Shown piece after piece: positions 11,683 to 24,037 of a stretch of 64,000 nucleotides of DNA (its first letter is position 1; each line of letters starts with the position of its first letter). The notes beneath the pieces were generated by a model. That model ran no database searches and was not told the origin of the DNA. It saw only the letters and a list, made by a program, of their open reading frames with translations. Source of the stretch: Lepas anatifera (Eukaryota; Arthropoda; Thecostraca; Lepadidae); NCBI GenBank assembly GCA_034440635.1, contig JAOTON010001814.1, positions 930,001-994,000 of the forward strand, given 5' to 3'. Made by a program: the position numbers and the translations under genes.

Positions 11683-12180
11683 TATCCTTCTAGCCTTCGG
11701 GCCCATTGGCTCCCGAAAGAGGGTCATGGCGGCTCTCCTCTTCCTGGGGGTCACGGAGGCGCCGAAACGTGCACTGTGAATGCCCTTGAATCGACCTTCA
11801 CTCTACATCACTTCAACCGCCTGTCTTAGTAACCCGGCACTATCCTTCTAGCCTTCGGGCCCATTGGCTCCCGAAAGAAGGTCATGGCAGTTCTCCTCTT
11901 CCTGGGGGTCACGGAGGCGCCGAAACGTGCACTGTGATTGGCCTTGAACCGACCTTCACTCTACATCACCTCAACCGCCCGTCTTAGTAACCCAGCACTA
12001 TCCTTCTAGCCTTCGGGCCCATTGGCTCCCGGAAGAGGGTAATGGCGGCTCTCCTGTTCCTGGGGGTCACGGAGGCGCCGAGACGTGCACTATGATTGCC
12101 CTTGAACCGACCTTCACTCTACATCACTTCACCCGCCCGTCTTACTAACCCGGTACTATCCTTCTAGCCTTCGAGCCTAC
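11683..12180. repeat. 158-bp tandem repeat, about three copies
   Basis: Units begin with TATCCTTCTAGCCTTCGGGC at 11683, 11841, 11999 and (partial) 12157, exactly 158 bp apart. The units are nearly identical. The unit contains TCACGGAGGCGCCGA and CCTTCACTCTACATCAC. The length is close to nucleosome repeat length. It directly abuts the GC-rich block to the right. Confidence 0.9.
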
Positions 12181-14060
12181 GGGCTCCCTCTGGCTACGCT
12201 GTCCGCTGCCGGAGTCTTCTGGTCTGAACCACGGAGTACCGATCGCAAAAAAGGGGAACGTAGGACGTCGGAGATTGCTGTCAGTCGTTTTGTTGCACAC
12301 TTACCAGGCCGAAACGATGAAGATAAGAGGATCAGGTTGGCTCCGTCGTAACGGAGGAAGTTTTTTTCGTGACAGGGGTACGCTGTCAATTTGTGGGATA
12401 GCCTAGCCGGAAAGGGCGTGGCAGGCGTCGACTCATGGCTCTGGCTGGGCCATGGAGGAGCCGACGTGAGGGACGGGTGGTCAGTGTGGGACTCGTGGGC
12501 GGGTAGGGTCCGAGGGAGGACCGAGCCTAGGGAGGCTCCCCACGCTAGGGAAGTTGTTTGCGAGTAGGCTAGGGCGTGAACGCCCGGAGGCTAGTAAAAT
12601 TAAAAAGCCGGAACTCGGTCATTCCGGTGGTCCCATGTCTGTGGCCTCCAAGCCCTAGGGGCAACGGCTCAGCGACGCATTCACTAGCATGGTCCGTGCA
12701 GGCGGGATTCGACGCAGTCAGCGTTTAGTAAGTTTCTGTTTAGGGAGACAATGAGGCGGGAAGGAGGAGCACTGTATCATCGGGGAAGGGCGGAGCCGAG
12801 TTACCTCCTGTTGGGCTCTAGCCAAGCCCTGGGAGCTGCGGCCGCTGGTGTGGGTGCGTGTGAGTAACTGGCGGTGGGTGAGTGACAGGCCATAGAACGA
12901 GGAACGTTTGGTGCCTTAGAGCGGCCTGCAGGTAGCGGGTCGTACCAGTCTGACCGACCGGGGATCCCACCACTCGCGCCCCTCCATCGGTTGCGCCCGC
13001 AAACGGTAGCAAAGCGTAAGCATAGCCCCAGGTGAATTCGCCCACTTCTTTCTGCCGGGGGGATGTGCAGCCCGGGCTAATTGGTTGATGGGGCTTAGAT
13101 GGGGCCGAATCGGCCATCCTCTATGCACGCCCTTTCACGAATAAATAAGACCCTACCACGATCACGGATAGGAGGAATGTAACCTTCTAAATACCGCTCG
13201 CGTTGGCCGACGGGGCTCTAGCCGTCTGATCTCGGAAACACCGGGAGGGATATGAAATTGGGGAGGGACTCAGAATTTTCAGAACAAGTGAGAGGCGCGA
13301 GAAAGAATGGCCCTAGGTCAAGGTGATTTATGAGTGCATGCTTAGCGTAAGGCCCCGGTGGTGAGAATGTTTACTGAGGGCATTCGTTCCGGATCTGACA
13401 GTGAGAGCACACGCCGGAACGGGTGACGTGGCAGAAAAAATGGGAGGAGGGTATTAAGGTAGGGGACTGATTTAGGGGTTAACGAAGCTGAGAAGTGCTG
13501 GCGTAGGCAAAACAAATCCGCTCCCAGAGAGACTGGACCCCTGGTACGTGGAAATAGCCCACCGAGATAGACGATGTTTGAGGCGAGAAGTCAGTGCAGC
13601 TCAGAGAACCACGATAGGAGGGTACGAAAGGGCAAGTAGTTAAGGTAGCTATGGCAGAATCGGTTAAAAGGAGGGGGGGTGTAAACTTATGATGATAGGT
13701 CCAAGGGACATAAGAGAGTTAGCGGGCACTTGAAGGGGCGGGGAGAGGATTGACGTTTCGGTGCCGCTTCTATGCGGGTAATACTTGGCGTACGGGTGGT
13801 TAAATGGGCCCCCAAAATCGTAAGAGGCGGGTGGGACCCCTGCTACCAGGGAGGGCTACAAAGCTCGGCACTAGCTGTATTCCCTTCCTGGAACCCAAGG
13901 GTGTTCAGTGGGAGTGTCGGGACACAGGCTCGCCCATCTGGAGGACACGGCCAAGCTAGCTGACATTGTCCACTTCCCACCGTCAACTCGGCCCGCCACC
14001 TGACCGCGCACGCGACGAGCACGACCTCTCTTTAATAAAATTTAGTGTGATGCTGGGAGC
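12181..14060. other. GC-rich, G-skewed block without a recognised gene
   Basis: Composition changes sharply from the AT-rich flanks. The plus strand is purine- and G-rich for more than 1 kb (12,420-13,760). No frame longer than 100 codons is convincing, and I see no match to rRNA landmarks that I know. AATAAAATTTAG near 14035 could be a polyadenylation-type end. Candidates are an untranslated leader, a spacer of a tandem gene unit, or the body of an unknown repeat. Confidence 0.4.
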
Positions 14061-14224
14061 GGGCGCGACGTCGCCACCATCGTGAGCGAGCGGGTCACGG
14101 CCACGAGCAGCCGCCACAGCTGACCACCGAGAGGTCTGCCCGAACAAACATCAGCGGCGACGATACAGCCCGACTGGCGCCGAGCGACGCGCCCCGCGAC
14201 CACGCGCCCCCGTCACACCTTGAA

Positions 14225-14700
14225 GAGGTCAAAGACCAAATATGGCCCCTGGGATCCGTGAAAGGGTGTCCAAGAACGCTGTTCTGAGCACGCTGAGCAT
14301 TTGCAATCATTTGTGTGACTTTTAGATCATAAGACAACTTTTCCCCATGGTTTTTCAATGGGAGAGGTCACCTCGTGACCTGACCTCAGGTCACGAAATC
14401 GAAAATCCCGGATATAAATCGTGTAGATCCTAGAGGGGTTATGAAGTGTAGAAAGTTTCAAATCAATCGACTAAGAAATGTAGCTCTCATAGAGCTAAGA
14501 AGTTGAAAGGAGGTGACCTTGGTTGACCTCGCCTGGTGACCTGACCTTGGGTGACCCGGGGTAAAAAATTTCATTGATGATGGGAAAATGATGGTGTGAG
14601 AGATAGAGCCCTCAACCGTAGTGCTGCGCCCCGTCTTTTTCCTGCTATCCCGAAAAAACTTAGGGGCACCATCGATGGCCCTCAGTGGGCCGAGGGTTAA
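14225..14700. mobile_element. Truncated TTAA element (19941-20971 family), right end kept
   Basis: The right end reads GGGCCGAGGGTTAA with TTAA at 14697-14700. The interior (GGGATCCGTGAAAGGGTGTC, TTCAATGGGAGAGGTCACCT, ACCATCGATGGCCCTCAG) matches 19941-20420 in reverse and 46760-47235 directly. The left half is missing. The TTAA is followed by CACGCGCAGAGG, which resembles the left terminus of the element at 265. Confidence 0.7.
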
Positions 14701-15091
14701 CACGCGCAGAGGAGGGGGCCTGGCTTCAACGCGCGGTGGAGGGAGGTTCCGAAAGTACTCCCCCTGAGATCTTAAAAAGAAAGAAGGTTAGAAAAACGCC
14801 CATTTTGGGTGTGTGTGGGGATGACAGTGGTCTTTTTATTATACGTTCCATTGGCCTAGGTCGTACGCGGCCATCTTCAAGGGCAAATGAGGTCGTAAAC
14901 GTCAAATCTGGGCCGTGCTGGAAACCTACTGTGAAATGCCGTTATTATGCGATAAAAGCCGGGAATATACTAACAGTGGGTTACGGTCATAGACGGAATG
15001 TCCCGCAAAATGTCTTGTGATAATTTAGGGTTAAGGCCATTCAAGGCCACTGACCTATATTGTAACAATATGAAATATTCAGAATAATGCA
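14701..15091. other. Unrecognised sequence, possibly the start of another TTAA element
   Basis: Begins CACGCGC directly after TTAA, like the terminus at 269. No matching right end was proven (a GGGTTAA lies at about 15028-15034). No gene recognised. Confidence 0.3.
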
Positions 15092-15484
15092 TGTACAGCC
15101 CCCTGCAATTGAATCTGTACACACTAGGCTCGAAAGTTTTTGGCTAAATTCTTGGCAACTGTTGCTCCCTCGGCCATTATGAAATATACAGCATGTGTCT
15201 TCCCCTTTGCTTTAGATATTGTCCCAAAAACTTGGTTCCAGGTTCGTAGTTCGAAAATAATTTGCAGAAAAACCTTTTTGACGGCTGTCTCGTGACAATT
15301 TAGTTTTTCGCTATCAATTTCTAAAACATGACGCTACTAACATTAGTGGGTACGTAATCGATGGCTGGGAGAAAAACACACAAGCTGTATGTTGAATAAC
15401 GACTCTGCAAGCAATAGTTCGCTCACACTATAACAACAACTTATAAGCCTTGTGTGTACAGATTCAATTGCAGGGGGCTGTACA
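15092..15484. mobile_element. MITE with 32-bp perfect terminal inverted repeats
   Basis: TGTACAGCCCCCTGCAATTG and the next 12 bases (15092-15123) recur as an exact reverse complement at 15453-15484. The interior of about 330 bp is non-coding. If the ends are read as CAGCCCCCTG, the flanks are TA on both sides, as in Tc1/mariner-type MITEs. The superfamily is inferred. Confidence 0.85.
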
Positions 15485-15850
15485 ATATAACTGACACTAC
15501 AGCAGCCCTTGGGTGGGAAACGGGTGCTTGACCTCAAAAAAGACCCTTGACCTTAAACTTGATATAGAGTAGCCTTAATAAAAAAGTCATAGCATAGCAC
15601 ACGCCATACTGAATAATGTCATCTGACCTTGACCTGCGAGTTTTTACCTTGGTCTTGGCTTTCATGTGGGGTAAGCTTGCCATATAACCCGATTATACGA
15701 AGATATTACGTCACCACTCGGTCTACAGTGCAGGCGAACTGGTGCGACCGAGCGAATGCCACGGTCTCAAAATGTATTTCTGTGTATGAAAACCTATAAG
15801 TAAGAAAGTTGTTGGCCGATTTTCAAAATTCTTTCTTTCGAGGACTTTAG
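15485..15850 (+). repeat. Dispersed repeat, copy 1 (second copy at 27415-27790)
   Basis: Shares a long colinear block with 27415-27790, for example CACTCGGTCTACAGTGC near 15714, GGCGAACTGGTGCGACCG near 15732 and CCGATTTTCAAAATT near 15816. Non-coding. The MITE at 15092-15484 abuts its left edge. Confidence 0.75.
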
Positions 15851-16825
15851 GACCGTCTCCACTGCGCTTGCTAAAGCCCCAGACACATAAGAAATGCGTT
15901 TTGAGTGCTTACGTGCGATACCCATGGCATGTAACAGAGAATGTATTCTTCTCATGGCTGCAACAGGGTCAAGCTTCAATATTTTCTTATGTAAACGGTA
16001 TGTTTGCCGTATAAAGCAAAATGAGGATCTATGGTTGAATAGCTTTTACTACCACAACATCCATTACATGTCGCATCCAGCATTTCCACAAGCCAGAGAT
16101 GGATGAAGGCTTCAACATGTTTGTTGATACGGTCCAATCGTGCACCACTTTCGGCCTTTACGGCATATTTGAGAGCTCGGGAACCGAGTGCTACACCACG
16201 CCGCCCTACGATCACCCTGAGGCAGCCGACACACTCGACTTAATAACTTTTCCGACGCGGCATCAGAGAGCGCCCAGTTGGAGATGAGATAATACACTGT
16301 TTGTTTTCGCCGCAGCTGGAAAACAGGCGATGGAACCGGAGGCCAGCAGGCAGTTTTGTGTGTTCTTTCCGAGTCTCTGGGGAGCCTGGCATCTGCTGGA
16401 TGGATGTGTTGACGCTCTGCTAGCATTTGCTTTGCACTATGGCGCCAGTTTCCAGAGGTGACACCGCATTCTTGCAGTCTGTCTTATGCATGCATATTCA
16501 ATATGTGGATTCATGTCGACTGAACATGCAGTTTCAATTCAGAGGGAGAGAGGTTAGCACAAATCCTAACGAAATGGGAGGTGGAGGCCCATCTCTCATT
16601 TCATGGAGAGAAATATGGATATAAGACTCATTTCGATTCGGCCGACCATTACTTGATTAGTAGACCTCATTGTGCAAAAACAAATAAATCACAGGCTGCT
16701 TTCTGATCCTCAACATGGAAACTGAGAACAGCTTCGAGGCAACTATGAATTGAATTATGCTCACAGTTGCTCCGGATATGAATGGAGATGAAATTTATAT
16801 TTCCGCTATGCTCTTTTTCTAACCG
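15851..16825. other. Unrecognised sequence with short open frames
   Basis: Several 60-100-codon frames on both strands, none with recognisable domains. No repeat copy elsewhere in the window was noticed. Confidence 0.3.
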
Positions 16826-17050
16826 CGTTGGATGGCCGGACGGCCTAGTGGTTTCATTGTCCGTATTCAGGTCGGATAGCATGGATTAACGTGGGTTCAA
16901 TCCCCACGGCGGGAAACTGCCTTCCATGACCAACCTGACCCGGTGGAGAGGATCCTTAAACACCCACGTCAATACTCCCTGTAATCGGGCAAGTGCGCCT
17001 GTTGGGAGTGGCCCTAATAAAACGAAAAAATGGTAAGGAAAAATTATTTG
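16826..17050 (+). mobile_element. tRNA-derived SINE
   Basis: tRNA-like head with an A-box-like GGCCTAGTGGTTTCATTG and an exact B-box-like GGGTTCAATCCCC at about 16889-16901. A tRNA-unrelated body (CCTGACCCGGTGGAGAGGAT) and an A-rich end follow. No clear target duplication seen. Confidence 0.6.
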
Positions 17051-17669
17051 TAGAACTCTCAAAACCACTTTAAGAAATCAAAGTTTGCGGCAACGGCATC
17101 CACTGGTTGAACACTTACCACACGGGCCACACTCCCAAAACCATCACAAATCACTGTCCTTTTGTCAAACGGGCCCAGACGGGGCCAAACTGTCCCACTG
17201 TCACGGTACCACGGTCCCAATGTCGAATGAGCTTCTGCCCTCTCCTCTCCAGGAACCCCGATCAATCCAACCCTTTCAAAACAGTTAATGATTTCATCTC
17301 GACTTTCCTTTCAGATCCACATACAATACAGTCCTTTTCATCATTTGCCCCTGAAAAGATGCAGGAATGTATGTAGCACCATCATATTGATCCAAAATGC
17401 TCTATCAAAAGCATTGCCTCCAAGCTTGCAGAATTGCACTTTAAGAATTGGGATTGCGGGGTGAATCAGTAGCTTAGGGCTATTTAGTGCCGCTGTATCG
17501 TAAAAAAGTCACTCGCTATATGTCTATGACACTGGCAGATCTATGGTGTATTTTTTATGTACTTTATGTATATTTTTTTGAAATTGATGTCCATTGGTTG
17601 ACAGCTAATCACTCGTTGAAGACAGTAGCCCTTCGAGGACTTATTTCTAGAACTCCACCGGGTGGAATT
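17051..17669. other. Unrecognised sequence
   Basis: No gene or repeat recognised. Confidence 0.3.
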
Positions 17670-18652
17670 TTACCACTCGCCCAGGTGAGCCTCCGAGCCA
17701 CCTTCGCCATAGTGGGGAGTGCTTAAACACCCCCTCGAACTCGGCTCCTATACGGAATAGCAAAACACGCAAACGCTGGTGGATAGCTCATACAAATTAA
17801 TGACGAAACTAGGAGGTCACTTTTTGGCTCAGGTCAATTTTGAGGTCCTGACAGGTCAAAGAAGGTGGCATGTTAGAAAAAGTTTCGGGGCTCTAGCGTT
17901 TGACAGAGTTGAGTTATAATCATTTTTTAGGCACCATTCGGTTCCCCTCATTACGGCAAGTCGAATGATGTAAAATGTGACTATATTAGGTCAAAACCAA
18001 AAAAACGACCTGACATTAGGTCAGATCAAGGTCACTATCTGATTTAGCATAGCCAATATGCACATCAATCGACTCGTAATAACAATATAAACGCAATGAA
18101 ATCAAAATAAAAGCTTGACTGTTATTTATTGCAAAATTATTGACCCAAGTCTAAAAATCTGCTCAAGTAGCCCAGATGAACTCTCAGAGGTCACAGGTCA
18201 GAAATTACAACATGAACCTAGAAAGGGGCCAGGATTTCGAGAACATGAAGGTATTGCCAGCTGTAGCTGCAAAATTATAGCCCAATTCCTGTTTTCCTCA
18301 TGCATTTCCAATGGAGAGGTCATGATTCGTACCTGCCTAAGGTCATCGATATGCAAAATCTAAGAATACATGTTGTAGAACTCGGAGGGCCCATTGTGTG
18401 GTATAAGTTTCCATTCGATAGATCCACCCTTTTCTTACTTATGCCACCTTAAATGTTTTTAAGGTGAGGTCACTTGACCTGCACTGGTAAACTGACCTGA
18501 GATGCCTCAACCTTAAAATTTTGTAGAAAGTTGTACAATCGATCAAAAATAGTTGTGCCAAGTACGGCGGCGCTTTGAGCCACCGCTTTTTCGTGCTGCC
18601 GGAAAGACACGAGGGTGGGTGTTCAAACACCCCCAACCAGGGCGAGGGTTAA
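17670..18652. mobile_element. TTAA-type AGGTCA-rich element
   Basis: Right end CCAGGGCGAGGGTTAA with TTAA at 18649-18652. The left end reads TTACCACTCGCCCAGGTGAG at 17670, a decayed TTAA. The body matches 22140-23087: GCCACCTTCGCC near the left end, the core in reverse near 17940-17990, and TTTCCAATGGAGAGGTCATG near 18304. Non-coding. Confidence 0.7.
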
Positions 18653-19261
18653 GTCAACTGTTTAATCTCCTCTTACTAGATAAGCCGTATGTAGGTTCCT
18701 GGATGTCAAGGCAATAACATCTTCAGTTTATCTATAAAATTTTACTTTTAAGGTGACCAAGGTCTCGACTTCCCCTCTCCGACCCATAGCAGTCTAGCAG
18801 TCTAGCAGACACCTAACAGTCTAGCAGTTTTTTTAACACATTATTCCACTCATGGTCTTCGTTTCTGTTTTCCTTCTCCTTGCCTTCACCTCATACTGTA
18901 TCCGTATTTCTAGGTATTATGGATTGGCCCCGCTCCAATCTCGAGAAAACGGCGATGTTCAACAAGTTTTCTGTCAGCGTCCTGACAAAAACAGGGGCAA
19001 TATTGGCCTGACAAACACTCTTCCACGCTACGCACGCCCGCGTCCTCTGTCACCCTGTCAAGATGGAAAATGCCAACCCACTTATAACGCAACTCGACCA
19101 GGCCGTGAAGGGAAAAGACGACTGGGAGAGGCTGTTCCAGCGCCGCTCCCCACCGCCTGCACACTGTGCCGTCAATTGATGTCAACAACATAGATGTTCC
19201 CTGTTGGAGAGATGTGCAAAGACCTTGCAATTCGATCAACAGCAAGAACAGAGCCCTGCGC
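18653..19261. other. Unrecognised sequence with a secretory-like short frame
   Basis: GTCTAGCA is tandemly repeated at 18791-18830. A 113-codon plus frame (18852-19193) begins with a hydrophobic leader (VFLLLAFTSYC) but has no recognised domain and looks non-conserved. It may be chance. Confidence 0.25.
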
Positions 19262-19660
19262 CAGTGCCGGTCTGCACTCAGGTCAGATAGTGACCTTGAC
19301 GTGACTTCAGGTCAGGTCTTTTTGTTTTGACCTAGCATGGTCATATCATACATCATTTGATTTGTCGTAGCGAGAGGAAGCAAATGGCGTCTACAAATGA
19401 TCCAACTCAACTTTTTCAGACACTAAAGCCCAGAAACTCTTCTCTAACATGCCACCTTCCTTGACCTGTCATGACCTCAATATTGGACCTGAGCCAAAAA
19501 GTGACTGAAAAAGTTTCTTCATGAATTTGTATCAGCTATCCATCAGCTTTCGCGTTTTTCGCCATTCCGCATAGGAGACGAGTTTGAGGTGGGGGTGTTC
19601 GAACACCTCACCCCCTCCACCATGGCGAAGGTGGCTCGTAGGCCCATCGGGGCTGGTGTC
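19262..19660. mobile_element. Truncated TTAA-type element fragment
   Basis: Matches the terminal part of the 17670-18652 and 22140-23087 family: core near 19345-19385, CTAACATGCCACCTTC near 19444, and GGTGTTCGAACACC near 19594. One TTAA terminus is missing. Confidence 0.6.
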
Positions 19661-19940
19661 AATATCCATGTATTGGTCCAGATTTCTGGATGTCAAGCCT
19701 GTTTTCGTAAACCTCGTTTCATAGATGACATTTTCCTATCTTCTGTCACGTCCCATAAGGGCTGTTCATAAATGACGTCCCTTTTTAAGAGGATTTCCTC
19801 GCAACCTTTCCCACGTCATGGCGTTACGTTTGGTCCCATCCCCATCTCATGAAATCATGTTTTCGCAGACCCCCAACGTCATGGCATTCTTTATGGGCGA
19901 ACCACTCCCATGACAGACATTCCACTCCGCTTGCTCTGAT
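19661..19940. repeat. Dispersed TGACGTCA/ACGTCATGG-type repeat fragment
   Basis: CTGTTCATAAATGACGTCCC followed by repeated ACGTCATGGC motifs. Similar CACCCCCTGCCCGTGACTAC motifs occur at 21178-21250 on the other side of the TTAA element, so one older repeat may have been split. Confidence 0.35.
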
Positions 19941-20971
19941 TTAAACCTCGCCCCACCGGGGCCATCGATACCCCTAAGGTTTTTTCGAGATAGCAGAAAA
20001 ACGACGAAACGCAGCACCGCGGTTGAGGGCTCTATCTCTCACCTCATCATTTTCCCACCATCTCTGAAAATTTTCCCCTGGGTCTTCCAAGATCAGGTCA
20101 CCAGGCGAGGTCAACCAAAATCACCTCACTTGAAATTTGAAGCTCCATAAGAGCTACATTTCTTAGTCGATCGATTTGAAACTTGCTACACTTCATGACC
20201 CTTCCAGGGTCTACAACGTGTATATCCGGGATTTTTCGATTTCGTGACCTGAGGTCAGGTCACGAGGCGACCTCTCCCATTGGGAAAGCATGGGAAAAAG
20301 CTGTCTCATGATCTAAAAGCCACAAAAATAATTTCAAATGCTCAGACTACTCAGAACAGCGTTTTTGGACACCCTTTCACGGATCCCAGGGGTCTTATTT
20401 TCCCTTTGACTTCTCCAAGGTCATCCAAGGTCACCATGGGGTCAAAAACAGTATTTTGACAATAACTTTTGACCTAATTAAGCTAGAGCACTGAAACAAA
20501 CACCATCGTGTTTGTCTTGTCACTGGCTTTCATTTGATATACGGCATGGTCACTTTCTGACCTTTCGTGACCTCAGGTCATATTAGGTTCCGAGGTGACC
20601 TCTGGAGGTCAAACCACTGGCGGGAGGTCTTTACGTTCCACATAGCGGGAAAAGGTCTGACAATTTTCTATCAAATGTACTTAACTAGATCTCAATAGCT
20701 CTAATGACATAGGAGTTATGCCCAGTTTTCTTAAGCATTACATATTTGAGTGAAAATGGCCTATCGTGACCTTTCTTGAGCTCTGGAGGTCAAACCATTG
20801 ACCTGAGCGCTTAAACATGCGAAAGTAATTTCTTACTAAATTCACGCGAGCTTTCTAATGCACTTTGCATATTTTCGCTAACCTCCATATTTTCGGAGTT
20901 AGAGGGGGGACCATCGATGGCTCCCCGGTGGGGCGAAAGTGGCGCCGGACCCCCGGTGGGGCGCGGGTTAA
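19941..20971. mobile_element. Complete TTAA-flanked AGGTCA-rich element
   Basis: TTAA at 19941-19944 and 20968-20971. Termini AACCTCGCCCCACCGGGG and, in reverse, AACCCGCGCCCCACCGGGG. CCATCGAT blocks lie near both ends (19960, 20907). The interior carries dense TGACCT/AGGTCA motifs and no coding frame. The 46190-47235 copy is the same family in reverse; 14225-14700 is a shorter relative. Confidence 0.8.
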
Positions 20972-22139
20972 ACGGTGTAAAGCGGGACCAACGACAAAAC
21001 GTTGTGTTTACGTTCGGCTTCAGTCCTCATCCTAGGCACACCAAACATTCATCATTCCCATCAAGCCAAACAAGGACTCAAGATTCGAAAGTAGGTAACC
21101 AACCACCAAAAAGCCTAACCAATGAACCCCGCGACCAAAGCTTACCAATCTATGGCTAAGTGTAATTTCTCGCCCAACACCCCCTGCCCGTGACTACGTC
21201 ATGGCACTTCATTTTTCGGCCAACACCCCCTGCCCGTGACTACGTCATGGTGCGCCACTTTTTGCCCAATCGCCTCCCTCCCCTCAGGGAGGGATGCCAT
21301 TTATTCATTAATGTTTTCATGCATCTTTTAAGGTGCTTTCATGTGTGTAGGTTTTACATGTATCTCTTAAAGGGAATGTGGCACCTTCATAACGTGATTT
21401 TAACTGATAGCGTAAAGCAAGTTGTAAAGCAAGTCGGAAAACCCGGTACTCAATATATCATTTATCTTGGAACTCGAGATTTTCGTAGAAAAAAGCTAAA
21501 ACTTACCTGCAATGTACCCCTCATGTACCCTTTGCAGCAGGTCACAGTTGTCATGGCTGTTGGTGTGACGACATATGCTGACGTCACGATGAACATCAGC
21601 CAATGAAGCCCTTGAAGCGTTTCCAGTATGGTAGTGGTTGCCAGATCATGACATCATCCACAGGCAGATATTTATTTATTTTCCTAGAGGAGTATTTTAA
21701 AAAATCAAAGCATTAAGCTTATTGTACATTTTTCAGAGAAATCATGAGTGGTTTCATTATTTTCGGCTAAAAGTACGCCTAATTACACTACATTCCAATG
21801 TATAATGCATGTTAGAAACTCACATAAGGTCCTCTATCAAGCACGTGTGTTAGTGTGTAGATTTGATTACGGCAGTGCTCAACTTTTGAGCACTAAACCT
21901 CGTTCTAACTCGAATGAAGTTTCAAAGCAGACAACGTTTATGGCGTGGCAGCGAGTCGCTTTGCGGCCCACTGGGCTTTCCTCGTAACGAGGAGACCGAG
22001 TCGATTCGACCTAGCATCAAATGTGAATCTGAAGAATGTCAGGATTAATAAATGCATTTAGTTTCATCCTGAGAATGATATTAGACTAATGAAGTACAGT
22101 TCCGAGACAGAAAATATACTGATCAGGTCTTGAATAAGT
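20972..22139. other. Unrecognised sequence with a short direct repeat
   Basis: CAACACCCCCTGCCCGTGAC plus TACGTCATGG is present twice, near 21175 and 21222. A 138-codon frame (21190-21606) has no recognised domain. No gene supported. Confidence 0.35.
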
Positions 22140-23087
22140 TTACACCCGCCCCAGTGAGCCTCCGAGGCACCTTCACCCTGGTGGAGGGTTTCAAACACCC
22201 CCTAGAACTCGACCCCTACGCGGGATAGCGAAAAAACGCAAACACTGGTGGATACCCATTACAAATTCACGACGAAACTGCAAAGGTTACTTTTTGGCTC
22301 AGGTTCATATTGAGGTTATAACTGGTCAAATGAGGTGGCATGTAAGAGAATGGTTTCTGGGCTCTAGCGTATGACAAAGTTAAGCTAGAATCCTTTTTAG
22401 GCACTATTCGCTTCCTCTCGTTACGGCAAATCGAACGATGTATAAATGACTACAGCAGGTCAAAACATAAAAATTACCTGAACCAGGGTCAGGTCAAGTT
22501 TGCCATCTAACCTAACATAGTCAAAATATCAATACGCTCTTCCTCGCAAAGTTACTGACCCAAGTCTGAAAGCCTGCTTAAATAGCCCCAGATGACGATT
22601 CAGATGTCACAGGTCCAAACTTGTAAGGTGAACATGTAAAAGGGACTAGGGTAGTATGATTTTGATAATAAAAGGGCATTTCAAGCGGTGTCTTCAGAAA
22701 AAGAACACTTCTTTCGGCCACTTTCAGTTTTTCCCCATGCATTTCCAATGGAGAAGTCATGATCCGAACCTGACTCTAGGCCATCGATAGGAAAAATCCC
22801 GGAATATACGTTGTAGTGCTCGGTGGGCCCATTAGTTGGTGTAAGCTGCAATTGAATAAATTCACGTTTTTTTCTTATGTCACCTTAAACATTTTTCGAA
22901 GTGAGCTCACTTGAACTCCACTGGTGACCTGACCTGTGATGACCCAACCTCAAAATTTTGGGGAAAGTTGTGGAATTAACCAATGATAAGGTGTGCGAAG
23001 GACAGTGGCGCTTCGTACCGCCGTTTTTTTCAGGTCACCGGAAAAACCCGAGGGGGTATTCAAACACCTCACAGGGGCGAGGGTTAA
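22140..23087. mobile_element. TTAA-type AGGTCA-rich element, nearly complete
   Basis: Right end CAGGGGCGAGGGTTAA with TTAA at 23084-23087. Left end TTACACCCGCCCCAGTGAG at 22140, one base from TTAA. The same body order as 17670-18652, with the core in reverse near 22400-22460 and TTTCCAATGGAGAAGTCATG near 22742. Non-coding. Confidence 0.75.
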
Positions 23088-23234
23088 CGGCGTTCCATTT
23101 GACCGACATTACCTATAGGAAAATATGTGGCCTGATTTAGGTTGTACATGCCTGCATGAAGAGCGGTTATCTTTGCATGTTTTATGTGATGAAGTACATT
23201 GATAGATTTCGGAGTGTTGAGGCAAGGAGCATGA

Positions 23235-24037
23235 TTAACACGCGCCCCGCTGGGGGTGGCGTATTTCGCCACTCCCCCTCATCCGTAGCACATTTCCCAG
23301 GAAGGCTGAAGACAAATTACAGACCGCGTTCGAAACCTCTTGACGAGACGAAGAGAAATTTTACGTAGTATTTTTATTTCCGATCAACATTGAGGTCAGT
23401 ACAGGTCAAAGAAGGTTCCAAAGGCTTACAACAGGGCAGTGTAGGTCTCCACTTCTAGATTTTTGCTCAGCAGAGCTAGAACAAATCTTTATGCATCATT
23501 GGATTACTCTGATCGTGGCAAATCAAATAATGTATAATATGACCTTGCCAGGTCAAATTGTAAAAATGTCTTCACCTCGAGCTCGGCCAGGGTCACAGGG
23601 TGACCTGTTATGGTCATGTTGCACATCAATCGACTCCCCGAGACAATATAAGCACAATGCAAGCAAATCGGGAGCTTTGTCTCAATTCAGTGGGAAGTAA
23701 TTGACAAGACCTGACCTTACGTCATCGATAATGACGTACCTGACCTTAGGTCATCGATATCAAAAATACCGGAACATATTTTAGAGAACTCAGTGGGCCC
23801 ATTATGTGATATAAGTTTCAATCGGATAAGTTCACCCTGCTCCAACTTATGCTATCTTAAACTTTTTTGAGGTCAGGTCACTTGTCCTGTACTGGTGACC
23901 TGACCTGAGATGACCCGACCTTAAAATTTTCACAGAAGTTGTAAAAATGATGAGGGAAAAGGTATACCAATTTTACTTCTATCTCCGAAAAACCCGAGGG
24001 GGGGCGGGTACCCGCCCCCCGTCAAAGCGCGTGTTAA
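23235..24037. mobile_element. Complete TTAA-flanked element with GGGTACCC terminal palindrome
   Basis: TTAA at 23235-23238 and 24034-24037, termini CACGCGC in inverted orientation. The right subterminal GGGCGGGTACCCGCCC matches that of the 265-1112 element. The core lies in reverse at 23494-23560. It contains a short internal duplication of CCTTACGTCATCGATA-like sequence near 23710-23760. Confidence 0.8.

Noticed and set aside
12420..14060. Ribosomal RNA or its spacer
   Set aside because: No conserved rRNA landmark that I know was found. Only the composition is suggestive.
15794..16426. Minus-strand frames of 61-104 codons
   Set aside because: They overlap the dispersed repeat or lack any recognisable domain, and are not continuous with each other.
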